NCBI GenBank assembly: GCA_913062925.1
Contig: CAJXWJ010000004.1
Location: 1 to 64,000 of the forward strand
Direction of reading: 5' to 3'
DNA from: an uncultured Pseudorhodobacter sp.
Lineage (GTDB): Bacteria > Pseudomonadota > Alphaproteobacteria > Rhodobacterales > Rhodobacteraceae
DNA: 64,000 nt
Shown here: piece by piece, positions 21,955 through 30,055 of the stretch
Position numbering within the stretch: position 1 is the stretch's first letter
Layout: every line of letters starts with the position of its first letter
Position numbers and translations under genes: made by a program
Notes under the pieces: generated by a model
What the model saw: the letters and a program-made list of their open reading frames with translations, nothing else
Database searches by the model: none
What the model was told of the DNA's origin: nothing

Positions 21955-23096
21955 GCGAAATAATCCCGCAGCACCCGCGTATAGATCGCCTTCAGCGCGT
22001 GAATCTGCGCCACTTCGACCCGCTCGTCGACCTGATGCATGGTCTTGCCGACCAAGCCAAATTCAACCACCGGACAGTGATCTTTGACAAAGCGCGCATC
22101 CGAGGTGCCGCCGCTGGTCGAATAGCTTGGCACAACGCCGGTTTCCGCCTGCACCGCGCGCGCCACCAGATCCGAAAACGCCCCCGGCGGCGTCAAAAAG
22201 CTTTCGCCCGAGATTTTCACCCGCATCTCGATCAGCACTCCGGTTTCGGCCTGCACTGCTGCGGCGTGATCGCGCAGCCAGTCGGTCAGCGAGGCCCCGG
22301 AATGCGCATCATTAAAGCGGATATTGACTGTCGCACGCCCCTTGGCAGGGATCACATTGGTCGCCAGATTGCCGCAATCAATCGTGGTGATCGCCAGCGT
22401 GGAAGCATCGAAATGCGCGGTGCCCGCGTCCAGCGGCGCCTGTTCTAGCCGCGCCATCAGCTTGACCAAGGCGCTCATCGGGTTCTTGGCGCGGTGCGGA
22501 TAGGCGGAATGGCCCTGCACCCCCTCGGCGGTGAAATAGCAGGTCATGCTGCCGCGCCGACCGATCTTCATCATCTCGCCCATCACATTCGGGCAGGTGG
22601 GTTCGCCCACCAGACAATGCGTCATGCGCTCGCCATTGGCAGCCATCCAGTCCAGCAGGGCAACGGTGCCGTCTTCGGCCACATCTTCCTCGTCGCCCGT
22701 GATCGCCAGCACCACCGCGCCATCGGGCGGGGTGTCGCGCACGAAATCCACCGCCGCCGCCGCAAAGGCTGCAACGCCCGATTTCATATCGGTCGCGCCG
22801 CGGCCATACATCCAGCCATCGACAATCGCAGCGCCAAAGGGGTCTTGGGTCCAAGCCGCCACATCGCCCACCGGCACAACATCGGTGTGGCCGTTAAAGC
22901 CAAAGGACTTATTCGCCCCCCGCGCGCCCCAGCGGGCATAAAGGTTGCAAATCCCGCCACGATCCACCCGCGTGCAGGCAAATCCCGCTTCTGACAACAA
23001 TGACTCGAGCCGCACCAGCGCGCCACCTTCGGCAGGGGTCACTGAATTGCAGCGGATCAGATCGGCGGTCAAAGCAACGGGATCGATGGTCATCAT
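21951..23096 (-). CDS. dapE: Succinyl-diaminopimelate desuccinylase
   Basis: A 381-residue M20-family zinc hydrolase that releases LL-diaminopimelate from its N-succinyl form in lysine and peptidoglycan synthesis. Metal-site residues are visible in order: His in NGHTDVVP, Asp in [10 protein letters not shown], the general base Glu in TGDEED, Glu in VGEPT and a final His in GKTMHQVDE. The dimerisation domain occupies about 180-290. Start at 23096 or, equally, the adjacent ATG 23093; AAAGG lies just upstream. The companion dapD lies 2.6 kb away on the same strand with Hint genes between. Confidence 0.94.
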   Translation of the reverse strand: MMTIDPVALTADLIRCNSVTPAEGGALVRLESLLSEAGFACTRVDRGGICNLYARWGARGANKSFGFNGHTDVVPVGDVAAWTQDPFGAAIVDGWMYGRGATDMKSGVAAFAAAAVDFVRDTPPDGAVVLAITGDEEDVAEDGTVALLDWMAANGERMTHCLVGEPTCPNVMGEMMKIGRRGSMTCYFTAEGVQGHSAYPHRAKNPMSALVKLMARLEQAPLDAGTAHFDASTLAITTIDCGNLATNVIPAKGRATVNIRFNDAHSGASLTDWLRDHAAAVQAETGVLIEMRVKISGESFLTPPGAFSDLVARAVQAETGVVPSYSTSGGTSDARFVKDHCPVVEFGLVGKTMHQVDERVEVAQIHALKAIYTRVLRDYFA

Positions 23097-23397
23097 GCAG
23101 GCCTTTCAGGCGGTTTCGGCTTTGAAATAGCCAGTCGCGGCCCAGCTTGCAACGTTTCTGCTGGCCAAACCCGCAGGGCGGGCGCTGCGCCAAAGCCACC
23201 CGCCGGTAGGTTGCCACGCATTTAGCTAAAATTGTGACTAGCCTAAAGGTTAATTTTGCTTCATACTTTTGGATAATTATAAGTCCTGAGGCAGGGCAAA
23301 CGCTGGGCCAACGCGCCCGAACCGAGCAGTTTTCGACAGTCGCAGCATGCGATCAACGGCGTTTTGTGCTGTCTCCAAGACATTTGGAGGCGGAAAA
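23097..23397. promoter_or_regulatory. Divergent promoter region, dapE / Hint gene
   Basis: The 301 bases between dapE and the Hint gene contain no ORF with a credible start. The centre (23220-23285) is AT-rich, unlike the surroundings. A plus-strand promoter candidate is TTGCTT (23256-23261), 16-base spacer, TATAAG (23278-23283), which would give a leader of about 110 bases before GTG 23398. No clear minus-strand promoter was found. Confidence 0.35.
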
Positions 23398-24462
23398 GTG
23401 GCGACAGGCGCCGAGTCAACCTATCCCTCAGACGCCTCTGGCGCGCTGAAACCAAAGCAAGCAGCTTGTGCAAAGGCAGGCTGGCTGGCTTTGTCGGATA
23501 AGGGCATTCTGGACAACAGCCGCCTGAGCGACATCCTGCATCGCGGCCAATTCGTGATCGAAATGACAATGCCGTTGCTAGAGTGGGTTGTCCTGCTGGA
23601 GCATCACTCGAATGTCGGCTGGCCGCGCACCTTTACCTTGATGTTTGACCCCCAGATTGGCTTTGTCATCGCACATCGACAGGGCGAACGGCTGGTGCGG
23701 CATCTGCTGCCCGGCCCGCTGCCTTCGGGGGTAGGCCCTGGTCGACTCACCTTTGACTTTGACGCGCCTGCGCGCCGGTGGAGCCTGCGGTTTGAATATC
23801 TTTTGGGTGAAGAGCCGCAGCAGATCAGCAGTCGCGGCCTTGATCCGCTGCCGCTTTTGATCGGCGATATCGCAGCACTTTGCACCACGCCACGCGCAAG
23901 CAGCCCAACGCTTTGGTTCGGCGCAAGCTTTGGCAAAACCCTGCCGACCTCGGCGCCTTGGATCGGCCTGCGTACCGAGGTTGAAACCAGCCTTGGCCCG
24001 ATTGCTGCGGGCAACCTGCGGCCGGGGGATGTTATCATGACGCTGGATCAAGGGCCGCAACCGTTACTGGCATGTCAGCCACTATCACTGCCGGCGCGTG
24101 GCAGCTTTGCGCCCGTACTGCTGCGCGCGCCCTATTTCGGCCAGCGCCAAGATATTCTGGTCTCAGCTGATCAGCTGATCGCGATTGGCGGGTTGGAAAC
24201 CGAATATCTTTTTGATCAAGACAGCGTCTTGGCACCTGCCGCAACTTTGGTTGACGGGCGCATGGCCCTATCAGACGACCGCCGCGCGGTGACAGGGGCG
24301 GTGGCGCTAAAACTGCCGACACCAGCCTTGATTATGACCGACGGCTGCGTGCTGGCGCTGGGGCATGACCCCGCGCGCGATTTGCCGCTGCGGGCGCTGA
24401 AATCCTATGAGGTGCTTACGCTGATGTCGCTGTTGGGCCGGAGTGCGCGCTATGCAGCCTAA
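23398..24462 (+). CDS. Hint-domain protein, nucleophile Cys apparently absent
   Basis: A 354-residue protein with no signal peptide. Residues 1-195 have no motif I know. From about residue 200 there is a Hint (hedgehog/intein) fold segment: ETSLGPIAAGNLRPGDVIMTLD-like wording, the region that in Rhodobacteraceae Hint proteins usually begins with Cys-Phe-x-x-Gly-Thr. Here the aligned position reads Trp-Ile-Gly-Leu-Arg-Thr, so no Cys is available for the acyl shift. Later LISADQLIAI-like residues and the C-terminal helix fit. GTG 23398 is the start because GGAGG lies 8 bases upstream. A second Hint gene lies 560 bases downstream. Confidence 0.68.
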   Translation: MATGAESTYPSDASGALKPKQAACAKAGWLALSDKGILDNSRLSDILHRGQFVIEMTMPLLEWVVLLEHHSNVGWPRTFTLMFDPQIGFVIAHRQGERLVRHLLPGPLPSGVGPGRLTFDFDAPARRWSLRFEYLLGEEPQQISSRGLDPLPLLIGDIAALCTTPRASSPTLWFGASFGKTLPTSAPWIGLRTEVETSLGPIAAGNLRPGDVIMTLDQGPQPLLACQPLSLPARGSFAPVLLRAPYFGQRQDILVSADQLIAIGGLETEYLFDQDSVLAPAATLVDGRMALSDDRRAVTGAVALKLPTPALIMTDGCVLALGHDPARDLPLRALKSYEVLTLMSLLGRSARYAA

Positions 24463-24782
24463 TCGAAATAGGGCGTCATCTGCGCAACAACCACTGAATT
24501 CTCGGCCAAAGCCCGCTCCATCAGCGCGCGCTCTTCGGGATCAATCTCGTCGCCTGACTCAAGCCTTTCGTCCAAAGTGCCATAGCCCGAGACATCCAAA
24601 GGCGCCAAATCCGCCTGTTTTAGAATCGCAACGGTCTCTCGCACCGCTTCGGCCTCGTCTACTCCGCTGGCATAGCACATCAGCGCGGCGCCCGTTGATT
24701 TGTCGGGCAGGCCATCCCCAGGTTTGCGGCCAACCTCGACCACCAATGTATAAACCTGCTGTTTGCTCTCTGTCTGTGCCAT
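24459..24782 (-). CDS. Hypothetical protein, 107 aa
   Basis: Not recognised. A small acidic cytoplasmic protein: strand QQVYTLVVEVGR, helix EAEAVRETVAILKQADL, then SGYGTLDERLESGDEIDPEERALMERALAEN, ending in TPYFD. It resembles small alpha/beta proteins annotated as hypothetical in Rhodobacteraceae. Start ATG 24782 is preferred to the upstream GTG/ATG because GGCAGG precedes it. It lies between two Hint genes on the opposite strand and its stop overlaps that of the first Hint gene by 4 bases. Confidence 0.6.
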   Translation of the reverse strand: MAQTESKQQVYTLVVEVGRKPGDGLPDKSTGAALMCYASGVDEAEAVRETVAILKQADLAPLDVSGYGTLDERLESGDEIDPEERALMERALAENSVVVAQMTPYFD

Positions 24783-25019
24783 CCTGCCGCCCCTTATCTT
24801 TGCCGCGCAGACCTTGCGCGGATCGCACGCCAATGCAAGCTGCATTGGCCAAAACGCCTTGGCAAAACCTGCTGGGCTTGCTGAAAAAACCTAAAACTTT
24901 ACCCCCTAAGTTTATCTTAACTAACCTAAAGCATACAGATTCCAACCCAATGCCACAGCGCGATTGGCCTTATTTTGTGCTTTATTCCAATAATAATCAG
25001 TGTTTCGTAAGAGGTTGCT

Positions 25020-25658
25020 ATGTCCGCTATTTTCTCGCCATTGTTTGATGACGCTACGCTTGCATTGGGCCAGTCTTTTACGATCACTTCGGGGATCGCT
25101 GCTGGAACCACTTTGCTCACCCAATCCGGAATTGTCCCTGTTGAAAGCATCGCTGTCGGCGATAAAGTCATCACGCGTGACCGTGGGCTTCAGCCGGTGC
25201 GCTGGGTTGGCGCATGGCAGTTCTTCAACCAAGCAGATGCCGCAGCCGTCCACTTTGCCGCAGGCGCGATGGGCAACCACGAGGCGATTACCCTTGCACC
25301 ACAAACCCGCGTGTTGATCCGCAGCGCCATGGTCAAGGCGCTGTATCGCGAGTCGGAAGTTTTTGCTCTGGCAGGTGATCTGGTCAATGGCACCACGATT
25401 TGCAGCGTGCAGGACTTTGCGCCGATCACCATGGTGCAAATGCTGTTCGATCATCACGAGATTTTGCGCGCCAATGAGATGGAGGTCGAAAGCCTACATC
25501 CAGACCGCGCCTTTGCACATCAGCTTGACGAAGACACCAAATCTGAAATCGACCGGATTTTGCCGAAAACCTCGGCCACCGCGCGGCAAAGCCTTGGGCA
25601 GACCGAACGCACCTGCCTGCAACGCGCCCAGTCGCGGATGTTCTGCGCCTCGCGCTGA
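25020..25658 (+). CDS. Hint-domain protein (Hint_2 type), nucleophile Cys apparently absent
   Basis: A 212-residue protein that is almost entirely a Hint_2 domain. Residues about 27-65 read AAGTTLLTQSGIVPVES followed by VGDKVITRDRGLQPVRWVG, the signature of this family; the block APQTRVLIRSAMVKALY and the FDHHEILRANEMEVESLHP block follow, the latter carrying the HxxE motif. In the usual sequence CFAAGT opens the domain; here it is GIAAGT, so the attacking Cys is replaced by Gly. No secretion signal is visible. AAGAGG precedes ATG 25020. A bidirectional terminator follows. Confidence 0.8.
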   Translation: MSAIFSPLFDDATLALGQSFTITSGIAAGTTLLTQSGIVPVESIAVGDKVITRDRGLQPVRWVGAWQFFNQADAAAVHFAAGAMGNHEAITLAPQTRVLIRSAMVKALYRESEVFALAGDLVNGTTICSVQDFAPITMVQMLFDHHEILRANEMEVESLHPDRAFAHQLDEDTKSEIDRILPKTSATARQSLGQTERTCLQRAQSRMFCASR

Positions 25659-25674
25659 ACCCCGCAGCAGATTA

Positions 25675-25706
25675 AAAAAGGCCGCCAAGACTTTGGCGGC
25701 CTTTTG
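25675..25706. terminator. Bidirectional terminator between Hint gene and dapD
   Basis: A 13-bp stem (AAAAGGCCGCCAA at 25676-25688 with TTGGCGGCCTTTT at 25693-25705) and a GACT tetraloop, with T-runs on both strands. It sits 17 bases from each stop codon of the convergent pair. Confidence 0.95.
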
Positions 25707-25723
25707 CCTATCTGGGCTGCGGC

Positions 25724-26548
25724 CTAGTCGCGCAGCAGCTCGTTGATGCTGGTTTTGCTGCGGGTTTGCGCATCGACCTTTTTCACGATCACCGCGCAAT
25801 AAAGGTTCACGCCGTTCTTGCTGGGCATCGAGCCTGCAACCACAACCGAACCGGCGGGCACTTCGCCATACATCACAGCCCCGGTATCGCGATCAACGAT
25901 CTTGGTCGACTGGCCGATAAACACGCCCATGCCCAGAACCGAGCCTTCGCGGATGATGCAGCCTTCAACCACTTCGGACCGCGCGCCGATAAAGCAGTTG
26001 TCTTCGATGATCGTCGGCCCCGCCTGCATCGGCTCTAGCACGCCGCCAATGCCCACACCGCCCGACAGATGCACGTTCTTGCCGATCTGCGCGCAAGACC
26101 CAACCGTGGCCCAGCCATCCACCATCGAACCTTCGCCAACATAGGCGCCGATATTGACGAAAGACGGCATCAGCACCACGCCCTTGGCGATATAGGCAGA
26201 GCGGCGCACGATCGACCCCGGCACGGCGCGAAAGCCAGCGGCGCGCCAATCGGCCTCGGTCCAGCCCTGAAACTTGGACGGAACCTTGTCCCACCAATTG
26301 GTGCCGCCATTGCTGCCCGAGATTTCATACATATCGGTCAGGCGGAACGACAACAGCACCGCCTTTTTCGCCCATTGATTGACATGCCAATCCGCGCCGC
26401 GCTTTTCCGCCACCCGCAGGCTGCCGGAATCAAGTGCGGTCAGGGTCGCCTCGATGGCGTCGCGGGCCTCGCCTTTGGTGGTCACAGAGATGCTGTCACG
26501 CGCCTCCCAAGCGGCTTCAATCGCGGTTTCAAGTGCTGCGTTCGACAT
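25724..26548 (-). CDS. dapD: 2,3,4,5-tetrahydropyridine-2,6-dicarboxylate N-succinyltransferase
   Basis: A 274-residue enzyme that succinylates tetrahydrodipicolinate in lysine/diaminopimelate synthesis, using succinyl-CoA. The N-terminal helical domain (1-100) is followed by a left-handed beta-helix of hexapeptide repeats (about 105-235), with the conserved stretch [20 protein letters not shown] and the [19 protein letters not shown] block. Length and block order are those of trimeric DapD. ATG 26548 is preceded by AGGAGATTTCAG. It is alone in its transcript; dapE lies on the same strand but far downstream. Confidence 0.96.
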   Translation of the reverse strand: MSNAALETAIEAAWEARDSISVTTKGEARDAIEATLTALDSGSLRVAEKRGADWHVNQWAKKAVLLSFRLTDMYEISGSNGGTNWWDKVPSKFQGWTEADWRAAGFRAVPGSIVRRSAYIAKGVVLMPSFVNIGAYVGEGSMVDGWATVGSCAQIGKNVHLSGGVGIGGVLEPMQAGPTIIEDNCFIGARSEVVEGCIIREGSVLGMGVFIGQSTKIVDRDTGAVMYGEVPAGSVVVAGSMPSKNGVNLYCAVIVKKVDAQTRSKTSINELLRD

Positions 26549-26676
26549 CTGAAATCTCCTGTTTTGCTGCAAGCCCTATAGCTGCGCCAAAGCCGTCGCG
26601 CAACATGTCAGCACCTATCCAAGCGCCGCCAAACCCGTTAGGCCTTGGGTCCTGCGTAACTTCAAAAGGTGAACCC

Positions 26677-27510
26677 GTGTCCAAGCCAGCCAAACCCGCC
26701 GATAGCCGCTTGCATCCATTCCGCGATTCCGCGCAGGATATGGCGGCGACGCATCGGCTGCCCGACACGCCGCAGACCCGCGCACCCGCCTATCGCTTGG
26801 CCTTTAACGACGCCGATTTCATGACCCGCGAAGAGCTGCGGCCGGTGCGGTTGCAACTTGAACTGCTGAAACCCGACTTGATGCTGGACGAGATGGGCAT
26901 CCGCTCGACCGTGGTGCTGTTTGGCGGCGCGCGCATTCCCGCCCCCGAAGCACAGGCGCAGGCCAAGACCCCGGCTTTGGCCGCGCTCTCGAAATACTAT
27001 GCCGAGGCCCGCCGCTTTGCCCGCATCATCACCGAACGCAGCCTGCTGTCAGATTGCCACGAGAACGTGATCTGCACCGGCGGCGGCCCCGGTGTGATGG
27101 AGGCCGGAAACCGTGGTGCGGCCGATGCGGGCGGCAAGTCGATTGGCCTGAACATCGTGCTGCCGCATGAACAGGCCCCGAACGCCTATGTCACGCCCGA
27201 GCTGTCGTTCAACTTTCACTACTTCGCCATTCGCAAAATGCATTTCCTGATGCGCGCCAAGGCGGTTTGCGTGTTCCCCGGCGGCTTTGGCACTTTGGAC
27301 GAGATGTTTGAAAGCCTGACGCTGATTCAGACCGGGCGGATGAAGCCTATTCCCTTTCTGCTGTTTGGTCGCGCCTTTTGGGAAAAGCTGATTGATTGGC
27401 AGATGCTGGCCGAGGCAGGCACCATCAACGCCGAAGACCTGCGGCTGTTTCAATTTGTCGAAACCGCCGAAGAGGCGCTTGCGGCGATGGACGGCTGGGC
27501 CGCGCGCTAA
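26677..27510 (+). CDS. LOG-family protein (cytokinin riboside 5'-monophosphate phosphoribohydrolase-like)
   Basis: A 277-residue Rossmann-fold protein. The LOG signature PGGFGTLDE is at about residues 200-208, preceded by the nucleotide-binding CTGGGPGVMEAGNRGA block. Such enzymes release a nucleobase from nucleoside 5'-monophosphates; in bacteria some are general AMP/pyrimidine phosphoribohydrolases (PpnN-like), so a nucleotide-salvage role is as likely as cytokinin formation. GTG 26677 with AAAGGTG ahead is taken as start; the N-terminal 70 residues are an extra region common in Rhodobacteraceae homologues. The stop overlaps the SbtB-like gene stop by 4 bases. Confidence 0.86.
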   Translation: MSKPAKPADSRLHPFRDSAQDMAATHRLPDTPQTRAPAYRLAFNDADFMTREELRPVRLQLELLKPDLMLDEMGIRSTVVLFGGARIPAPEAQAQAKTPALAALSKYYAEARRFARIITERSLLSDCHENVICTGGGPGVMEAGNRGAADAGGKSIGLNIVLPHEQAPNAYVTPELSFNFHYFAIRKMHFLMRAKAVCVFPGGFGTLDEMFESLTLIQTGRMKPIPFLLFGRAFWEKLIDWQMLAEAGTINAEDLRLFQFVETAEEALAAMDGWAAR

Positions 27511-27815
27511 AACCGCTCGGCGCGCAGCACCTGCGCATCGGTGACAGAGACCACGCCGATGTGACGCTCGACCACGGCAAAGGCGGCCTGAAGCAGGCCG
27601 TCAAGCGCCTCTGGCCGGATCAGGCAGATCACGGCGACCATGCCGGCGCGGCCCAACTGGCCTTCGCGGCTCCATTGCCCCGAACGCCCCGATCCGCCCA
27701 GCACCGGCAGCACGGTAAAGCCTGTCACGCCTGCGGTGATCAAGGCATCTGTCAGGCGCGATTCCATCGGGGCTTCGATGATGATCTCGACCCGCTTTGC
27801 GGCATGGGTTTGCAT
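27507..27815 (-). CDS. SbtB-like PII-family regulator
   Basis: A 102-residue ferredoxin-like protein of the PII superfamily: beta1 RVEIIIEAPM, helix, GVTGFTVLPVLGGSGRSG (T-loop region), then MVAVICLIRPE and the second helix-strand. It starts 1 base after the SbtA stop. In cyanobacteria SbtB binds cAMP/AMP/ATP and blocks the SbtA bicarbonate transporter, so by context this is its regulator. The protein lacks the C-terminal Cys-pair loop found in cyanobacterial SbtB. It is not GlnB: no Tyr at the uridylylation position. Confidence 0.72.
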   Translation of the reverse strand: MQTHAAKRVEIIIEAPMESRLTDALITAGVTGFTVLPVLGGSGRSGQWSREGQLGRAGMVAVICLIRPEALDGLLQAAFAVVERHIGVVSVTDAQVLRAERF

Positions 27816-27816
27816 G

Positions 27817-28794
27817 TTAACCTCCGGTCACAGCTTGGGCCACGGCGATGTAAGTCGGAATGCCGAGGGTCAGGTTAAAAGGAAAGGTCACGCCCAGCGA
27901 CAGCGTCAGCGACAACGCGGGGTTGGCCTCGGGCAGCGCCACGCGCATCGCCGCGGGCACTGCGATATAGCTGGCCGAAGCCGCAAGCACCATCAACAGC
28001 GCCAAACCGCCGGTCGACAGCCCCAGCGCCAGCCCGACGCCACAGCCGAATGCGGCGCCAATCACCGGCATGATCACGCCAAAGGCGACAGCGCCAACCG
28101 ACAAGACCCCCTTGGCCCCGCGCAAACCGCGCCCCGCCACAAGCCCCATATCCAGCAAAAACAGGCACAGCACGCCTTGAAACGGCGAGACGATAAAGCT
28201 TTCGATCTTGGCCATGCCGCCCTCGCCCGTGGTCAGCCCGATGGCAAAAGCCCCGACCAGCAGCACAATCGAGCCGTTCAGCAAAATCTCGTGCCACAGC
28301 TTGGCATCCATCCGCGCGCCAGACCCCGAGCGCGCCACCAGCCACAGCGCCGAGACAATCGCTGGTGCCTCCATCGCGGCGGCAACCGCCACCATATAGC
28401 CCTCATAGGCGATGCCCTGCCCGGTCAAAACCGAGGTTGCCGTCACAAAGGTCACAATCGAGATCGAGCCGTAATGCGCCGCCACCGCCGCCGCATCCAG
28501 GGCCGACAGCCGCGTGATCGTGCGCAGCAGCGCATAGGCCACCAGCGGCAGGCCAAACGACAGCACCACACCGCCGATCAAGGTTGCAAACAAATGCCCG
28601 TCAAAGCCATGCGCGGCCACGGCGACCCCACCTTTGAAACCGATGGCAAACAGCAGATACAGCGACATCGCCTTTGCCGCCGCCTCTGGCACCGAAAGAT
28701 CAGATCGCGCCAGCGCCGCCGCAAGGCCCAGCGCAAAGCACAAGATCATTGGGGTCAGCAGGTTTTGCCCTGCCAAGGTCAACATCTGGGTCAT
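27817..28794 (-). CDS. sbtA: SbtA-type sodium-dependent bicarbonate transporter (DUF897)
   Basis: A 325-residue inner-membrane protein with about ten hydrophobic helices in an inverted-repeat layout; the conserved blocks FAIGFKGGVAVA, AAVAAHYGSISIVTFVTA and ASYIAVPAAMRVALPEANPALSL are those of the SbtA family. SbtA takes up bicarbonate with sodium. The gene lies between a beta-carbonic anhydrase (28 bases upstream) and the SbtB-like gene (1 base downstream) on the same strand. CAGAGG precedes ATG 28794. The symbol follows the family; activity here is inference. Confidence 0.87.
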   Translation of the reverse strand: MTQMLTLAGQNLLTPMILCFALGLAAALARSDLSVPEAAAKAMSLYLLFAIGFKGGVAVAAHGFDGHLFATLIGGVVLSFGLPLVAYALLRTITRLSALDAAAVAAHYGSISIVTFVTATSVLTGQGIAYEGYMVAVAAAMEAPAIVSALWLVARSGSGARMDAKLWHEILLNGSIVLLVGAFAIGLTTGEGGMAKIESFIVSPFQGVLCLFLLDMGLVAGRGLRGAKGVLSVGAVAFGVIMPVIGAAFGCGVGLALGLSTGGLALLMVLAASASYIAVPAAMRVALPEANPALSLTLSLGVTFPFNLTLGIPTYIAVAQAVTGG

Positions 28795-28822
28795 TCAAGC
28801 CTCTGATAAAAGGGAAACGCGC

Positions 28823-29470
28823 TTAAACGCCGACAAAGCCTTCGCGGGCGGGGTCGTATTGCTCCAGCTCGCCCTCGCCGGTATTGGTCCAAAGCCCGTG
28901 CAGCGTCAGGCGGTCATCTTCGACAGCTGCCTTCACAAAGGGGAAGGTCATCAGGTTTTCCAGACTGACCAGCACGGCTTGTTTCTCCAAGGCGGGCAGA
29001 ATTTCGCCCGCAGGCATGCCCTCTACGCGCTGATAGCCCGGCCGCAGAATATCCATCCAGCGGCCGACAAAGCTTGATTTTTCCAGCAGTTCAGGCGCAT
29101 CGCCGCAGCACATGTCATGGCACCCTTTGACGCCGCCGCAGTTGGAATGGCCCAGCACGACAATATGCGCCACCCCCAGCGAGGTGACAGCATATTCCAC
29201 CGCCGCCGAAGTGCCGTGGTATTCGCCATCCGGGTTATAGGGCGGCACCAGATTGGCAACGTTACGGTGAATAAAGAACTCGCCCTCATCCGCGCCAAAG
29301 ATCGAGGTCACATGCACACGGCTGTCACAGCAGGAAATCACCATAGCGCGCGGATGCTGGCCGCTGCTGGCCAGACGACGATACCAGGATTTGTTTTCCA
29401 GATAGGTCGTGGCTTTCCAGCCTTGAAACCTTTGGATCAAATAAGCGGGTAAGGGGCGCGCATGGATCAT
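28823..29470 (-). CDS. Beta-carbonic anhydrase
   Basis: A 215-residue cytoplasmic zinc enzyme that interconverts CO2 and bicarbonate. Zinc ligands are Cys and Asp/Arg pair in SCCDSRV (about residues 48-54) and His and Cys in GHSNCGGV (about 107-114). The ligand spacing is that of the plant-type branch. The start at 29470 is preferred over ATG 29476 because AGGA then has a normal spacing. It leads a three-gene operon with SbtA and SbtB-like genes, so its likely job is to use or buffer imported bicarbonate. Confidence 0.93.
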   Translation of the reverse strand: MIHARPLPAYLIQRFQGWKATTYLENKSWYRRLASSGQHPRAMVISCCDSRVHVTSIFGADEGEFFIHRNVANLVPPYNPDGEYHGTSAAVEYAVTSLGVAHIVVLGHSNCGGVKGCHDMCCGDAPELLEKSSFVGRWMDILRPGYQRVEGMPAGEILPALEKQAVLVSLENLMTFPFVKAAVEDDRLTLHGLWTNTGEGELEQYDPAREGFVGV

Positions 29471-29609
29471 GATCATTATCCTGATTTGAAAAGCGTCCCC
29501 CCAATTATGCTGCAATCGCAGAAAATTCGAGAGGTTAATTTCAGCCAAGGCAACCTTTTCTTCAGCACGACATGGCATCTTCAGCTTGGGTGAGACGAAA
29601 GGGTGTGTA

Positions 29610-29993
29610 ATGACGAATATTGTGACGCTGCGGCCCAAAGAACGGGTGCAGCAAAATGTGGAACCTATTGCAACGATCTACCGCAATCTGGGCACCAGTT
29701 CAGCCGAAGGTGTGGTCACCCGCGCCTTGGGCGAATTGGCGCTGGCGATGTCGGGGCTGGCCGAACAGGTGCGCAGCCATCAGATGAGCGATCTGGCGCA
29801 GCAGTTCCGCCGCTTGGGGCGGATGGCGGAAAACCTTGGCATGGTGTCTTTGGCAACAGTGGCAAGTGATCTGACGATCTGCCTGCACCGCAGCGACGCC
29901 ACCGCCTTTGCTGCGGTCTGGGCACGGCTGTTGCGGATTGCCGAATGCTCACTGGCCTGCGAAACCGATCTTATGGATAAGACGCTGCTCTAA
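29610..29993 (+). CDS. Hypothetical helical protein, 127 aa
   Basis: Not recognised. The sequence is predicted mostly helical: ALGELALAMSGLAEQVRSHQMSDLA-like pattern, then RRLGRMAENLGMVSLATVASDL and a final helix with two Cys. The four-helix layout resembles an Hpt or chemoreceptor-like bundle, but the phosphotransfer His motif (HxxKG) is absent. It is divergent from the carbonic anhydrase operon with 139 bases between starts, and 62 bases ahead of the M17 aminopeptidase. ATG 29610 follows a GGGTGTGTA stretch; the ribosome-binding site is weak. Confidence 0.6.
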   Translation: MTNIVTLRPKERVQQNVEPIATIYRNLGTSSAEGVVTRALGELALAMSGLAEQVRSHQMSDLAQQFRRLGRMAENLGMVSLATVASDLTICLHRSDATAFAAVWARLLRIAECSLACETDLMDKTLL

Positions 29994-30055
29994 GGCAGGC
30001 TCTTGCAGCGCGGCTCAGAAACGCTAGGCTTTGGGCAGTTCTTGAAGGATGCCGC

